A stretch of DNA of 64,000 bases from contig JACKEI010000001.1 of NCBI GenBank assembly GCA_020633075.1, positions 1,116,001 to 1,180,000 of the forward strand, in the 5' to 3' direction. The first letter of the stretch is position 1. Each line of letters opens with the position of its first letter. A model generated the notes under the pieces. The model saw only the letters and a program-made list of their open reading frames with translations. It was not told the DNA's origin and did no database searches. This stretch comes from Sandaracinaceae bacterium (GTDB lineage: Bacteria; Myxococcota_A; Polyangia; Polyangiales; Houyiibacteriaceae). Shown here one piece after another: positions 55,208-63,363 of this stretch. The position numbers were made by a program, and so were the translations under genes.

Positions 55208-55938
55208 GCGGCACCGCGCCCGGTGACGCGCCGTCTCTCTCGGTGATCCTGCTGGCCTACAACGAGATCGAGGCCATCTCCGCGGTGACCCGTGAGCTGC
55301 GCGCCTGGCTGGAGGCGAACGTCCCGGGCGCCGAGCTCATCGTGGTGGACGACGGCTCCACCGACGGAACAGGGGAGGCGGCCGCGCGCGAGCTGCAGGG
55401 CTTTCCACACACGGTGCTCACGCACGCGCGCAACAGCGGGATCGGCGCGGCCATCAAGACGGGCGTCCACGCGAGCCGGGCCGCGTGGGTGACCTTCTTG
55501 CCCGCAGACGGGCAGATCGCGCCGGAGGCCATCGGCACCATGCTGGCCGCGCGTCGGGAGGACACCGAGGTGGTCTTCACCGTGTACAGCGACCGTGACG
55601 ACGGCCTGCACCGCAAGATCCTCAGCTGGGGTGTGCGCGCGCTCATCCTGGGCATCCACGGTGTGCCCATGCGCAGCGACGGCCCCTACCTCTTCCGGCG
55701 CGCGCTCTTCGTCCCAGAGCAGCTGGCGCCGGACACGTTCTTCCTGAACTTCGAGTTCCCCATGCGCGTCGTCCGCGCGCAGCTGCCCTTCGAGACGGTG
55801 ACCATCTCCTGCCGGCCACGCCTGGCCGGCCAGTCCAAGTCCGCAAACGTCTCGGCGGTCGTGAAGGTCGCCCGCGAGCTGCTGGAGCTGCGCGCCCGCA
55901 CGGCGCGCGAGGCCCTCGACCGCGCTCTCGGCCGCTGA
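55204..55938 (+). CDS. Family 2 glycosyltransferase (dolichyl-phosphate-mannose synthase-like)
   Basis: A 244-residue GT-A glycosyltransferase. The nucleotide-binding motif LIVVDDGSTDGT and LARNSGIGAAIKTG block (NSGIGAAIKTG) are family-2 features. The DxD position reads LPADGQIAPE, a single Asp with Gly rather than DxD, as in DPM1/GtrB-like enzymes, which use a lipid phosphate acceptor. No membrane helix is evident. It is coupled to the acetyltransferase. The substrate is unknown. Confidence 0.88.
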   Translation: MSGTAPGDAPSLSVILLAYNEIEAISAVTRELRAWLEANVPGAELIVVDDGSTDGTGEAAARELQGFPHTVLTHARNSGIGAAIKTGVHASRAAWVTFLPADGQIAPEAIGTMLAARREDTEVVFTVYSDRDDGLHRKILSWGVRALILGIHGVPMRSDGPYLFRRALFVPEQLAPDTFFLNFEFPMRVVRAQLPFETVTISCRPRLAGQSKSANVSAVVKVARELLELRARTAREALDRALGR

Positions 55939-55941
55939 TAG

Positions 55942-55967
55942 CGCGCCGGCCTGCCCAGGCGGGCGCG
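55942..55967. terminator. Long GC hairpin between convergent GT2 and map genes
   Basis: CGCGCC-G-GCCTG-CC-CAGGC-G-GGCGCG: 6-bp and 5-bp stems separated by one G-G mismatch, starting 4 nt after the glycosyltransferase stop. There is no T-tract, so it may act bidirectionally. Confidence 0.6.
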
Positions 55968-56035
55968 ACGTCGTCCGTCTGCGTCAGCCGTCTTCCGACT
56001 GGGCGCCCGGGAGACCGTCCCAGCGCGCAGCGCGC

Positions 56036-56890
56036 TCAGCTGGAGGCAGGAAACGCGGCGGGAGTGCTCAGCGGCCCCAGGTCCGACCACGGGAGGTCTT
56101 CGCTGTGCTTCACCAGCGCCGACCGGGCCGTGAGGACCTCCACGCCGCTGCGCGTCACGAGCACGGTGTGCTCGAACTGGGCGCTGAGCTTGCGGTCGGC
56201 GGTGAGGACCGTCCAGCGGTCCTTCATGAGCTCGGTCTCGTAGGTGCCGAGGTTGATCATGGGCTCGATGGTGAAGACCATCCCGGCCTTCATCTTCAGA
56301 CGGGCTGCGGCGTCGCGCGCGCGGTAGTGCGGGACCTGCGGCGGCATGTGGAACTCGCGGCCCACGCCGTGTCCCACGTAGTCGCGCACCACGGAGCACT
56401 TCATCTTGTCCGCATACTCGTGGATGGCCGCGCCGATGTCGCCGATCATGGCGCCGTGGCGCACCTGCGCGATGCCCAGCTCGAGACCGCGGCGCGCGAC
56501 TTCCGTCACCAGCTTGGCTTCCTCGGATGGCTCCCCGATGTAGAAGGTGACGCTGGTGTCGCCGTAGTAGCCATGCGTGTTCGGGAAGATCGTGGTGACG
56601 TCGACATTGATGATGTCGCCGTCCTTCAGGACCGTCCCGTCCGGGATGCCGTGGCAGACACAGTCGTTGACGGACGTGCAGACGCTCTTCGGAAAGCCCT
56701 TGTAGTTGAGCGGGGCCGGCAGGGCGTCGTGCTCGAGGCAGTACTCGTGTACCCAGGTGTTGATCTCGTCCGTGGTGATGCCGGCGCGGATGCGCTCACC
56801 CACCATGACGAGGCACTCCGCGGCCAGGCTGCAGGACTCGCGCATGCGCTCGAGGGCGGCGGCGTTCATGGTCTCGATGCGTTTCAACAC
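56036..56890 (-). CDS. map: Methionine aminopeptidase type I
   Basis: Removes the N-terminal Met from nascent proteins. The five metal ligands of the pita-bread fold are visible: Asp in NVDVTT, Asp in GYYGDTSV, His in VGHGVGREFH, Glu in FTIEPM and Glu in FEHTVLV. The conserved substrate His is in CVCHGIPDG. The C-terminal tail (about 30 residues, LVKHSEDLPWSDLGPLSTPAAF) is longer than in E. coli. The start is GTG 56890 (IETMNAAALERMRES), with ATG 56869 as an alternative. It sits 39 bp downstream of the MATE gene on the same strand. Confidence 0.95.
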   Translation of the reverse strand: MLKRIETMNAAALERMRESCSLAAECLVMVGERIRAGITTDEINTWVHEYCLEHDALPAPLNYKGFPKSVCTSVNDCVCHGIPDGTVLKDGDIINVDVTTIFPNTHGYYGDTSVTFYIGEPSEEAKLVTEVARRGLELGIAQVRHGAMIGDIGAAIHEYADKMKCSVVRDYVGHGVGREFHMPPQVPHYRARDAAARLKMKAGMVFTIEPMINLGTYETELMKDRWTVLTADRKLSAQFEHTVLVTRSGVEVLTARSALVKHSEDLPWSDLGPLSTPAAFPASS

Positions 56891-56929
56891 GCCCCCGCAG
56901 TAACTCGCCCGCGCGTCTCCGGCAAGCCG

Positions 56930-58378
56930 TCAGGCCACCTGCTTGCGGAGAAACGCGCCCGTGCCGTAGTACAGCGCGTACACCAGCGCGCTGCCGACGT
57001 TGCCCAAGGCGATGACCCAGAAGAGGCTCTCACGAGGCAGGTCGAGGGTCGCGGCGACCACGTAGGCCGCCGGCAGGATCACGCCGCCGAGTGTCAGCGT
57101 GTCCAGCACCAAGCTGGAGAGGGTGGCCCCGGCCCCGGTCATGGCCTGCGACAGCACCACACCCACGCCCAGGAAGGCGTAGCTGAAGGCCACGATGGTG
57201 AGGTACTCGTGGCCGATGGCGAGGACGCTCGGCGACGAGTCGAAGAATCCCAGGATGGCGTCGCTGTAGCGGATGTAGAGCGCCCCGAGGGCCAGCATCA
57301 TCGCGAGGTTGTACGCCGCCGCCACGTAGCCCGCGTGCTTGGCGCGCCGCGTGCGCCCAGCGCCCAGGTTGGCGCCCACGTACGAGCTGGCGGCAGCCCC
57401 CCAGCCCATCCCGACGAAGAGCGCCATGGTCTCCAGGCGCAGACAGATGCTGTAGGCGGTGAGCGCGCTCTGGTCCGCGACGCTGGTGTACTCCGCGTTG
57501 ATCAGCGCGATGAAGAACAGGATGGATGACACCCGCAGCACCAGCTGGACGCTGGCGGGCCAGCCGATGCGCACCAGGCTGCGGAGGACCGTCAGGTTGG
57601 GCCGCAGGTAGAGCGGGTGGAAGCGGGGGCCGCCACGCCGGCGGGCCAGCAGCACGAGGCCCACCACGACGGGCACGCTGCGGGCCAAGATCGTGGCGTA
57701 GGCGGCGCCCACGACCTCCAGGCGGGGGATGCCGAGCGCTCGCGCCACAGGCGCACCCCAGGCGAAGACGTCGGGGGCAGGGCCGTCACCGTAGATGAAG
57801 AGGACGTTGAGCAGGAGGTTGAGCGCGTTGCCGGAGACCAGCAGGGCGGTCGCGGTCTTGGCGTGCCCGAGCGCGCGCAGCACGGCCGTCAGGTGCAGCA
57901 GCAGGAAGATCGAGAAGCTGCCGCCCAGGATCACCCGGAGGTAGGCCACGGCGACATCCGCCGTGTCCCCCTTGGCGAACATGACGTTGCGTACGACGAA
58001 GTCGCTGCCGAACACACCCAGCAGGCCGAACGCGAGGCTCAGCCAGGCGACCAGGAGCAGGGACTGGTAGGTCGCGCGGCGCACCCCGGTGAGGTAGCCG
58101 GAGCCCACGTGGCGCGTGATCAGCGCGACGGCGGCCGTGGCGACCCCGTTGCTCAAGATCGTCGCGACCGCGGCCACCATGTCGCACAGCCCCAGCGCCG
58201 CCAGCGCCGCGCTCGACCCCGGTAGGCGGCTGATCATGAACATGTCGACCAGGTTGAAGAGGGTGTGCAACACCATCCCCGCGACCAGCGGCCCGCCGAA
58301 GCGCAGCATCCCGAAGCCCAGCCCCGCGTCGACGAAGCGGCGGCGGGCGCGCTGGTTGCTCGTCTCCCTGGAGGTCAT
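56930..58378 (-). CDS. MATE-family efflux transporter
   Basis: A 482-residue inner-membrane antiporter of the multidrug and toxin extrusion (NorM/DinF) superfamily, exporting cationic or lipophilic compounds with Na+ or H+. Twelve hydrophobic segments are visible, starting with RFGGPLVAGMVLHTLFNLVD and including two pseudo-symmetric halves (MVLHTLFNLVDMFMIS and IGWPASVQLVLRVSSILFF). The C-terminal ALYYGTGAFLRKQ is typical. The ATG at 58378 is chosen over an in-frame codon 18 nt upstream. Substrate unknown. Confidence 0.9.
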   Translation of the reverse strand: MTSRETSNQRARRRFVDAGLGFGMLRFGGPLVAGMVLHTLFNLVDMFMISRLPGSSAALAALGLCDMVAAVATILSNGVATAAVALITRHVGSGYLTGVRRATYQSLLLVAWLSLAFGLLGVFGSDFVVRNVMFAKGDTADVAVAYLRVILGGSFSIFLLLHLTAVLRALGHAKTATALLVSGNALNLLLNVLFIYGDGPAPDVFAWGAPVARALGIPRLEVVGAAYATILARSVPVVVGLVLLARRRGGPRFHPLYLRPNLTVLRSLVRIGWPASVQLVLRVSSILFFIALINAEYTSVADQSALTAYSICLRLETMALFVGMGWGAAASSYVGANLGAGRTRRAKHAGYVAAAYNLAMMLALGALYIRYSDAILGFFDSSPSVLAIGHEYLTIVAFSYAFLGVGVVLSQAMTGAGATLSSLVLDTLTLGGVILPAAYVVAATLDLPRESLFWVIALGNVGSALVYALYYGTGAFLRKQVA

Positions 58379-58459
58379 CCGCCGGCAGCTTGCCACACCC
58401 CGCAGCGCGGCTCATCCGGTCGTTGACGGTGGGCCGGTTCCAGACTAGATCCCGGCATC

Positions 58460-58687
58460 ATGTCGAAGACCTACAACAACGTGCCGATGTCCGAGGCGCT
58501 CGCCGAGAGCGTCGCCAAGTCCGATGCGTTCTGGAACGGGCCCAAGCTGATCGGCCTCTGCTTCGTCACACTGGGCCTCGCGTTCGCCCTGTTGTGGTCC
58601 ATGGCCGAGGGAATCGTCGGTCCGGAGTTCCACAACAACGACATCGGGCACGAGACGCACGACCTGCAGTTCGGCCAGGGTCGCTGA
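58460..58687 (+). CDS. Small single-pass membrane protein, 75 aa
   Basis: A 75-residue protein. An N-terminal hydrophilic stretch (MSKTYNNVPMSEALAES) is followed by one membrane helix at about residues 31-50 (LIGLCFVTLGLAFALLW). The C-terminal tail is acidic and has three His. It is not recognised as a known family. It stands alone between the divergent MATE gene and a convergent Rieske gene. TAGATC lies 8 nt upstream of the ATG. A hairpin follows its stop. Confidence 0.6.
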   Translation: MSKTYNNVPMSEALAESVAKSDAFWNGPKLIGLCFVTLGLAFALLWSMAEGIVGPEFHNNDIGHETHDLQFGQGR

Positions 58688-58689
58688 GC

Positions 58690-58720
58690 CTGCCCTGGGG
58701 CAGCGCTCGTGCGGCCCCAG
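58690..58720. terminator. Hairpin between convergent small membrane protein and Rieske genes
   Basis: Two alternative stems start 3-8 nt after the small gene's stop: CTGCCC/GGGCAG (58690-58703) or CTGGGGC/GCCCCAG (58695-58720, 7 bp). There is no T-tract. Confidence 0.45.
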
Positions 58721-58738
58721 CTGGACCCCCGGCGCCTC

Positions 58739-59116
58739 TCAGTCCACGCACAACCACACCTGGTCCGCCACGACGCGGACGAGGTGTCGGCGTAGGAACG
58801 TGCCTCGGCACGGGCCCCGCGTGCAGAAGCCGTCGCTGACGCGGTAGAGCGCGCCGTGCGTTCCGCAGCGGAGGGTGTCCACGTCGCCCCCGAAGAAGTC
58901 GCCGCTCCCGCCGTCGAGGGGGATGGGGAGGTGCTTGCAGAGGTTCGCATACGCGAACAGCTCGCCGCGCGCGCTCACGCCCACCAGTACGGACACGGGG
59001 ATGCCCATGTCGTTGCGTCCGAGAGACACCTGTCGCAGCGCCCCCGCGCGCAGCTCGTTTCGTGGGCAGACCGGTCGCCAGCTCCCCTCGACGGGTGGGT
59101 GCTCGTCGTCGCTCAC
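58739..59116 (-). CDS. Rieske-type [2Fe-2S] protein
   Basis: A 125-residue soluble Rieske protein. The cluster ligands are C60-K-H62 (CKH) and C84-G-T-H87 (CGTH), the CxH...CxxH pattern. A third Cys pair follows (FCTRGPC). There is no signal peptide or membrane anchor, so it is a cytoplasmic ferredoxin-like electron carrier or the domain of a small Rieske enzyme. The GTG start at 59116 overlaps the ApaH-like stop (GTGA). No oxygenase large subunit is nearby, so its redox partner is unknown. It is the last gene of a three-gene minus-strand operon. Confidence 0.88.
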   Translation of the reverse strand: MSDDEHPPVEGSWRPVCPRNELRAGALRQVSLGRNDMGIPVSVLVGVSARGELFAYANLCKHLPIPLDGGSGDFFGGDVDTLRCGTHGALYRVSDGFCTRGPCRGTFLRRHLVRVVADQVWLCVD

Positions 59117-59796
59117 AGGATCTCCTTGTAAGCCCGGCGCGCGTTCACGGACACCAGCCGTCGCGACGGAAGCAGCAGCGCGGTGAGCTTTCCCCCGTAG
59201 ACACAGCCTGTGTCGAGGCCGATGGCCTGCTCGTAGCGCTGCAGCCCGCGGATGGCGTCATGCCCGAACACGACCAGGTCCGTGCCCGTCCAGCGGCTGG
59301 CCCACGGGACGCCTTCGTCCGCTCGGAAGCTCACCCGGCCGTCTTCGCACAGGCTCCGCATGTTGAGCAGGTGGTTGGGGTCCTGCTTGGCCAGCGGCAC
59401 CCCCGGACGCAGGCCCGCGTGGACGACCGTGACGCGGTGCTCGGGGAGGCGCAGCGTCAGCGGCAGCGCCTCCAGCCACGCGACGTCCTCGTCTTCCAGC
59501 GTGGCGCAGACCGCCCGGTGGGCGCGGCTGAGCGGGCGCTCCAGCGACCGGTCCTCCCGCTCGGCGCGGAACCAGCTCAGCACCCGCTCGTCGTGGTTGC
59601 CGCGCACCCCCAGCGCTCCCAGCTCGCGCGCGCGAGCCACCACGCCCGCCGAGTCCGGGCCCTTGGCCACGAGATCGCCGACCAAGATGAGCCGGTCACC
59701 GTGCGTGTAGCGCACCTTTCTCAAGAGAGCGTCGAGCTCCACCAGGCACCCGTGCACGTCGCCGACGATGATGGTCTGTGGTTGGTGGTCGATCAC
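59113..59796 (-). CDS. ApaH-like metallophosphoesterase (diadenosine tetraphosphatase type)
   Basis: A 227-residue calcineurin-type phosphoesterase. Its motifs are in order: GDVHGC, GDLVAKGP, GNHDER and VVHAGLRPG, the metal-ligand set of the PPP/ApaH group. It is shorter than E. coli ApaH (280) and nearer to PrpE/PrpA-type enzymes, so it may hydrolyse Ap4A or phosphoserine/phosphothreonine. It is flanked by a Rieske gene (GTGA overlap) and an SDR-like gene (2 nt apart), so it is co-expressed with both. Confidence 0.92.
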   Translation of the reverse strand: MIDHQPQTIIVGDVHGCLVELDALLRKVRYTHGDRLILVGDLVAKGPDSAGVVARARELGALGVRGNHDERVLSWFRAEREDRSLERPLSRAHRAVCATLEDEDVAWLEALPLTLRLPEHRVTVVHAGLRPGVPLAKQDPNHLLNMRSLCEDGRVSFRADEGVPWASRWTGTDLVVFGHDAIRGLQRYEQAIGLDTGCVYGGKLTALLLPSRRLVSVNARRAYKEIL

Positions 59797-59798
59797 GT

Positions 59799-60299
59799 TC
59801 AGGTGGAAGGAGGCTGCGAGAGGCGCTCGAGCATGAGCGACACGGAAGGGGTCAGGTTGCTCGGGTCATACCCCAGCGCGTCGTCAAAATTGCGTGGATA
59901 GGTCGGGGGCGCAAGCGAATCGACGTGCGCTGTGGGAGCCGGGTAGGCGAAGAGCCGCTGCAGCGGTGCGCCCGCCGGGAGGCTGCCGATGGCCCGTGAG
60001 AGCGCGTCCCCTTCAGACAGAGAGCGGGGGTCCTCGTCGGCCACGAAGACGAGCGCGTCCAGGTGTCCGCGCCGCAGTGTGGCCTCCAGCAGCAGCGCGG
60101 GGCCCACGTCGTCGGGACTGCACTCGGCGACGTGCAGGCGCTCGTGCTGTCGCAGCTCGGCGCGCAGGGCCTCCAGCTCCGTGCGCAGGGGGCCTACCGC
60201 CACCACCTGGGCGCCCAAGGCCAGGAGCGCCTCGGTCAGGCGACGGCCAAAGGGGCGCTGTGCGCCGAAGAGGACCACGTGCCGGTTGCGAACGAACAC
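59799..60299 (-). CDS. Rossmann-fold (SDR-like) protein, possibly atypical
   Basis: A 166-residue protein. It begins with HVVLFGAQRPFGRRLTEALLALGAQVVAVG, a Rossmann NAD(P) loop similar to SDR enzymes, and has the later DALVFVADEDPRSLS segment of a nucleotide-fold sheet. No YxxxK pair is seen. The gene is shorter than a typical SDR and ends in a disordered tail. Start GTG 60299 is preferred to ATG 60353, because the latter would leave only 6 nt to the divergent bcp start and overlaps its TACCAT box. Function unknown. First gene of the Rossmann-ApaH-Rieske operon. Confidence 0.6.
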   Translation of the reverse strand: MFVRNRHVVLFGAQRPFGRRLTEALLALGAQVVAVGPLRTELEALRAELRQHERLHVAECSPDDVGPALLLEATLRRGHLDALVFVADEDPRSLSEGDALSRAIGSLPAGAPLQRLFAYPAPTAHVDSLAPPTYPRNFDDALGYDPSNLTPSVSLMLERLSQPPST

Positions 60300-60347
60300 C
60301 TGGGCCGAAGGTACCACCCCGGAGCGCCCAGCAGCGCGGTAGTGCGC

Positions 60348-60353
60348 TACCAT
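60348..60353 (+). promoter_or_regulatory. Candidate -10 box for the peroxiredoxin gene
   Basis: TACCAT lies 6 nt before the ATG at 60360. No -35 box could be recognised. Confidence 0.35.
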
Positions 60354-60359
60354 GCCGCC

Positions 60360-60836
60360 ATGATCAAGGTCGGAAACAAGGCTCCAGCGTTCTCCCTCGA
60401 GTCCTCCGAGGGGGGCAAGCTCTCGCTCGCGGACCTCGCGGGGCGCTACGCCGTCATCTATTTCTATCCGAAGGACAGCACGCCGGGGTGCACCACCGAG
60501 GCGCAGGCCTTTCGCGACAAACAGGCTGAGCTCGACGCTCTCGACGCGATCGTCGTAGGGGTCAGCAAGGACTCCATCGCCTCGCACTGCAAGTTCCGCG
60601 ACAAGCACGGGCTGACGTTCCCGCTGCTCTCGGACCCCGAGGGCAAGATGATCGAGGCGTACGACGCGTGGGGCGAGAAGAAGCTCTACGGGCGCTCGTT
60701 CATGGGGATCCTGCGCTCCACGGTCGTGGTGGGCCCCGACGGACGGGTCCTGGCGCACTTCCCGAAGGTGAAGGTGAAGGAACACGCGGACGAGGTCCTC
60801 AGTGCGCTGCGTGCCGCTCGGGAGGCCGCGAAGTAG
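60360..60836 (+). CDS. bcp: Thioredoxin-dependent peroxiredoxin (Bcp/PrxQ-type)
   Basis: A 158-residue cytoplasmic peroxidase for H2O2 and organic hydroperoxides. The peroxidatic Cys is C44 in the STPGCTTEA motif. The usual resolving Cys five residues later in E. coli Bcp is absent (QAF instead of a Cys). A second Cys, C77 (SHCKFRD), may be the resolving residue, as in the alpha-3-type PrxQ. The active-site KDSTPGC loop and DPEGKMIEAYDAWGEKK are typical. The last 38 bp overlap the convergent comEC gene. Confidence 0.94.
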   Translation: MIKVGNKAPAFSLESSEGGKLSLADLAGRYAVIYFYPKDSTPGCTTEAQAFRDKQAELDALDAIVVGVSKDSIASHCKFRDKHGLTFPLLSDPEGKMIEAYDAWGEKKLYGRSFMGILRSTVVVGPDGRVLAHFPKVKVKEHADEVLSALRAAREAAK

Positions 60837-63156
60837 CCGCGGGTCTCTCTGATTGAGGCCGCGCCGTGGTGAGCTCCCAGCGCTCACCGGCGGTGGTGAT
60901 GGTCACGCCGCCCACCTCGGAGGTGAGCCACAGGGGGATGCCCAAGCGCGCGTAGCGTTCCACGACGTCCTCGTGTGGGTGACCAAAGGCGTTGTCGCGC
61001 CCTTGGCTCGCCACGGCCATGGACGGACGCACCGCGCGTAGGAACTCCTCCGTGGACGAGGTTCGACTCCCGTGGTGCCCGACCTTGAGCACGTCCGCGC
61101 GCACGCGCTCGGCGTCTCCCGCCAGAACGGCCTCGGCTTCGTGCTCCGCGTCTCCCACGAACAGGACGCTGCGCCCGCGGAAGGACAGGCGCATGACGAA
61201 CGAGTTGTCGTTCGCGTCGTACCCAGGGTCGAAGTGGGGACACGGCCACAGCAGCTCCATGCGCGCACCCCCGAGCTCCCGCGACCCGCACAGCTCCTCT
61301 GGGCCGCGTACCGGTACTCCGCGGCTCCCGAGCCCCCGCAGCAGCGCCGAGTACGGGGCGTCCGGGTGCTCGGCGGGACCCTGGCCAGTGTCCCACACCT
61401 CACGCGGACGCACCGTGCCGAGCACGCTCGCGAGGCCGCCAAAGTGGTCCGGGTGTGGGTGGCTGATCATCGCGGCCCGCAGCTGCGTACGTCGGCGAGC
61501 CGCGAGCATGGGCGCCACCACCTGGGTTCCGGGGTCCGGGATGCCTCCGCCCGCGTCGATCAACAGCGCCTCTCCGTTGGGCAGGTCCACTATCGCGCTG
61601 TCCCCCTGACCCACGTCGAGGAAGGTCACGCGCAGCAGGCCCTCCGGTTGCTGCGTGTGCCGCAGGCTCAGCTCCGCGCCCGCGAGGGCCACGCATAGCC
61701 CCGCCGCGACGAGAAAGCGCGCGCGCCCGCGGGTCGCGAGCCCCAACAGACACGCCGCGCCCACGAGCGCCCCCTCCGTGGTGCTGAGTGGCGGCAGGCC
61801 AAGGCCCCAACGCGGCTCCGCGAAGACGGACGTCCCATGGACGAGCGCCCGCGCGGCCGCAGTCAAGAGGGGGCCGCTGAGCCAGCTCGCGGCGTCGGGG
61901 AGCGCCGAGGCCAGCAGCGCGTGCGCGTTGGCCAACGGGACGACCACCAGCGACCCGAGGGGCAGCATCACCAGGTTCGCGAGCAGACCCAGGAGGGGCA
62001 CACCCGCGAAGCACCAGAGGGTGACGGGCGCGGTGGCGACGGTCGTGCGCCAGGTGATGGACCACGCGCCAGCGAGTGCCGGGTAGGGCGCGTCCGGCTG
62101 CCGCGGCCCGGTCAGAATTGCCGCCGTCGCACACACCGACAGCCAGAAGCCGGGGCTCACCGTGGCCCTCGGGTTCAAGAACGCCAGCAGGAGGCAGGCG
62201 CCCGCCATGAGGGGGACGGGCCGTGGGCGCCGCCCGAGGGCCGTCAGCGCGAGCGCGAGGCAGGCCGTGAACGCTGCACGCTGCGCGCTGGCGCTGCCTC
62301 CCGCGAGCTGCGCGTGCAGCAGCACGCTGGGGACCCCGACCAACGCCGCCCAGCGGTCCGGGCGCAGCACGTCGAGGTGCACGAAGAGCCTCCGCAGTCC
62401 GCCCACCACGAACAGGGCCACGAGGCCCACGTGCAGCCCGGAGACGGCCATGAGGTGCGCCATGCCGGCGTCGCGCAGCGTGTCGCGTTGCTCGCGCTCC
62501 GCCGCCCCACCGTCGCCCAGGACGAGCGCCGTCGCGAGCCCGGCGACGTCCGCCGGCAGCGACGCCTCGAGCGCGCTACCGGCGTGCGCGCGGGCGAGCG
62601 CGATGCCACCGCGGATCCACGGCGTCTCGAGCACGCGGGGTGGGCTCTCCGCCACCGAGCGACCGGCTGCGGCCAGCGTGGCTTCGCTCGGCCAGTCGGG
62701 GTGAGGCGTCTCGTTCTCGAAGGAGACCGGCGGACGCAGCCGGGCGAGCGCCTGCAGCCGCGACCCCTGCGCCAGCACCACGCCACGCGGGAAGTCGATC
62801 TGGACACGGCGCCCCGTCAGCTGACCGCCGCCACCGCCTTCGAGCGTGGTCGCGTTCTCTACGTGGAGGACGGCGCGCTGGTTGTCCGTGCGGCGCCGGA
62901 TGCTGAGGACCTCTCCCGTGACGCGGTACAGGCCGGGCGGTGCTGGTCGGGCGGGGAGGGCCCCGACGCTGAAGCCGGCGAGGCCCGTCAGCAACGTGAG
63001 CGGCGCCACCCAGAGCCGCGCGCGTAGGGCGCCACCGAGCAGCGCCGCCAAGGTCGCCAGTCCGAGCGCCAGCGCACCGGGCCACACACGAGGAGGCTGG
63101 TCCGTGGCGATGCTGACGAAGATCCCGAGGATCCACGCGCCGACGAGGTAAGGCAT
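60799..63156 (-). CDS. comEC: DNA internalisation ComEC/Rec2-family protein
   Basis: A 785-residue inner-membrane channel for transformation DNA. The N-terminal region has OB-fold/DUF4131-like strands, then the competence domain with many helices (LMAVSGLHVGLVALF, LLLAFLNPRATVSPGFWLSV). The C-terminal beta-lactamase-like domain has metal motifs ISHPHPDHFGG, a DAGGGIPDPG loop and FVGDAEHEAE, and LKVGHHGSRTSS. The HxHxDH metal site is seen as HPHPDH. It is complete and would allow natural competence if the rest of the machinery exists; no other com gene is here. Its 3' end overlaps bcp by 38 bp. The start at ATG 63156 is chosen for the first helix. Confidence 0.93.
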   Translation of the reverse strand: MPYLVGAWILGIFVSIATDQPPRVWPGALALGLATLAALLGGALRARLWVAPLTLLTGLAGFSVGALPARPAPPGLYRVTGEVLSIRRRTDNQRAVLHVENATTLEGGGGGQLTGRRVQIDFPRGVVLAQGSRLQALARLRPPVSFENETPHPDWPSEATLAAAGRSVAESPPRVLETPWIRGGIALARAHAGSALEASLPADVAGLATALVLGDGGAAEREQRDTLRDAGMAHLMAVSGLHVGLVALFVVGGLRRLFVHLDVLRPDRWAALVGVPSVLLHAQLAGGSASAQRAAFTACLALALTALGRRPRPVPLMAGACLLLAFLNPRATVSPGFWLSVCATAAILTGPRQPDAPYPALAGAWSITWRTTVATAPVTLWCFAGVPLLGLLANLVMLPLGSLVVVPLANAHALLASALPDAASWLSGPLLTAAARALVHGTSVFAEPRWGLGLPPLSTTEGALVGAACLLGLATRGRARFLVAAGLCVALAGAELSLRHTQQPEGLLRVTFLDVGQGDSAIVDLPNGEALLIDAGGGIPDPGTQVVAPMLAARRRTQLRAAMISHPHPDHFGGLASVLGTVRPREVWDTGQGPAEHPDAPYSALLRGLGSRGVPVRGPEELCGSRELGGARMELLWPCPHFDPGYDANDNSFVMRLSFRGRSVLFVGDAEHEAEAVLAGDAERVRADVLKVGHHGSRTSSTEEFLRAVRPSMAVASQGRDNAFGHPHEDVVERYARLGIPLWLTSEVGGVTITTAGERWELTTARPQSERPAATSRPPERHAAH

Positions 63157-63363
63157 GGGAGCGTTCCCGGTGCAGGCTTTGGGCCGCGCGCCGCCCTCAC
63201 CTAAGGCCCTCGCGCAAGGCCCTCGCGGCGGGCGCCCGCCGGTGTCGAAGGGGCGGCCGCCGGGCAAGTCGTAGAACCAATGAATGCATGATTCGTATAC
63301 CCCGTCTGTGGTACGTTCCTAACCAAGGCGGGCGGTCACATGACTTGCCGCTGGGGGTTTCTG
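63157..63363. other. Divergent intergenic region comEC / HEAT protein
   Basis: About 207 bp between divergent starts. TATACC (63296-63301) could be a -10 box for the plus-strand gene, but no good -35 box precedes it. A short imperfect dyad GAATGCATGATTC lies around 63283-63295. Nothing else could be supported. Confidence 0.25.

Noticed and set aside
60300..60353. ATG 60353 as the start of the Rossmann protein
   Set aside because: It would leave 6 nt to the divergent bcp ATG and overlap its TACCAT box; GTG 60299 starts at the fold.
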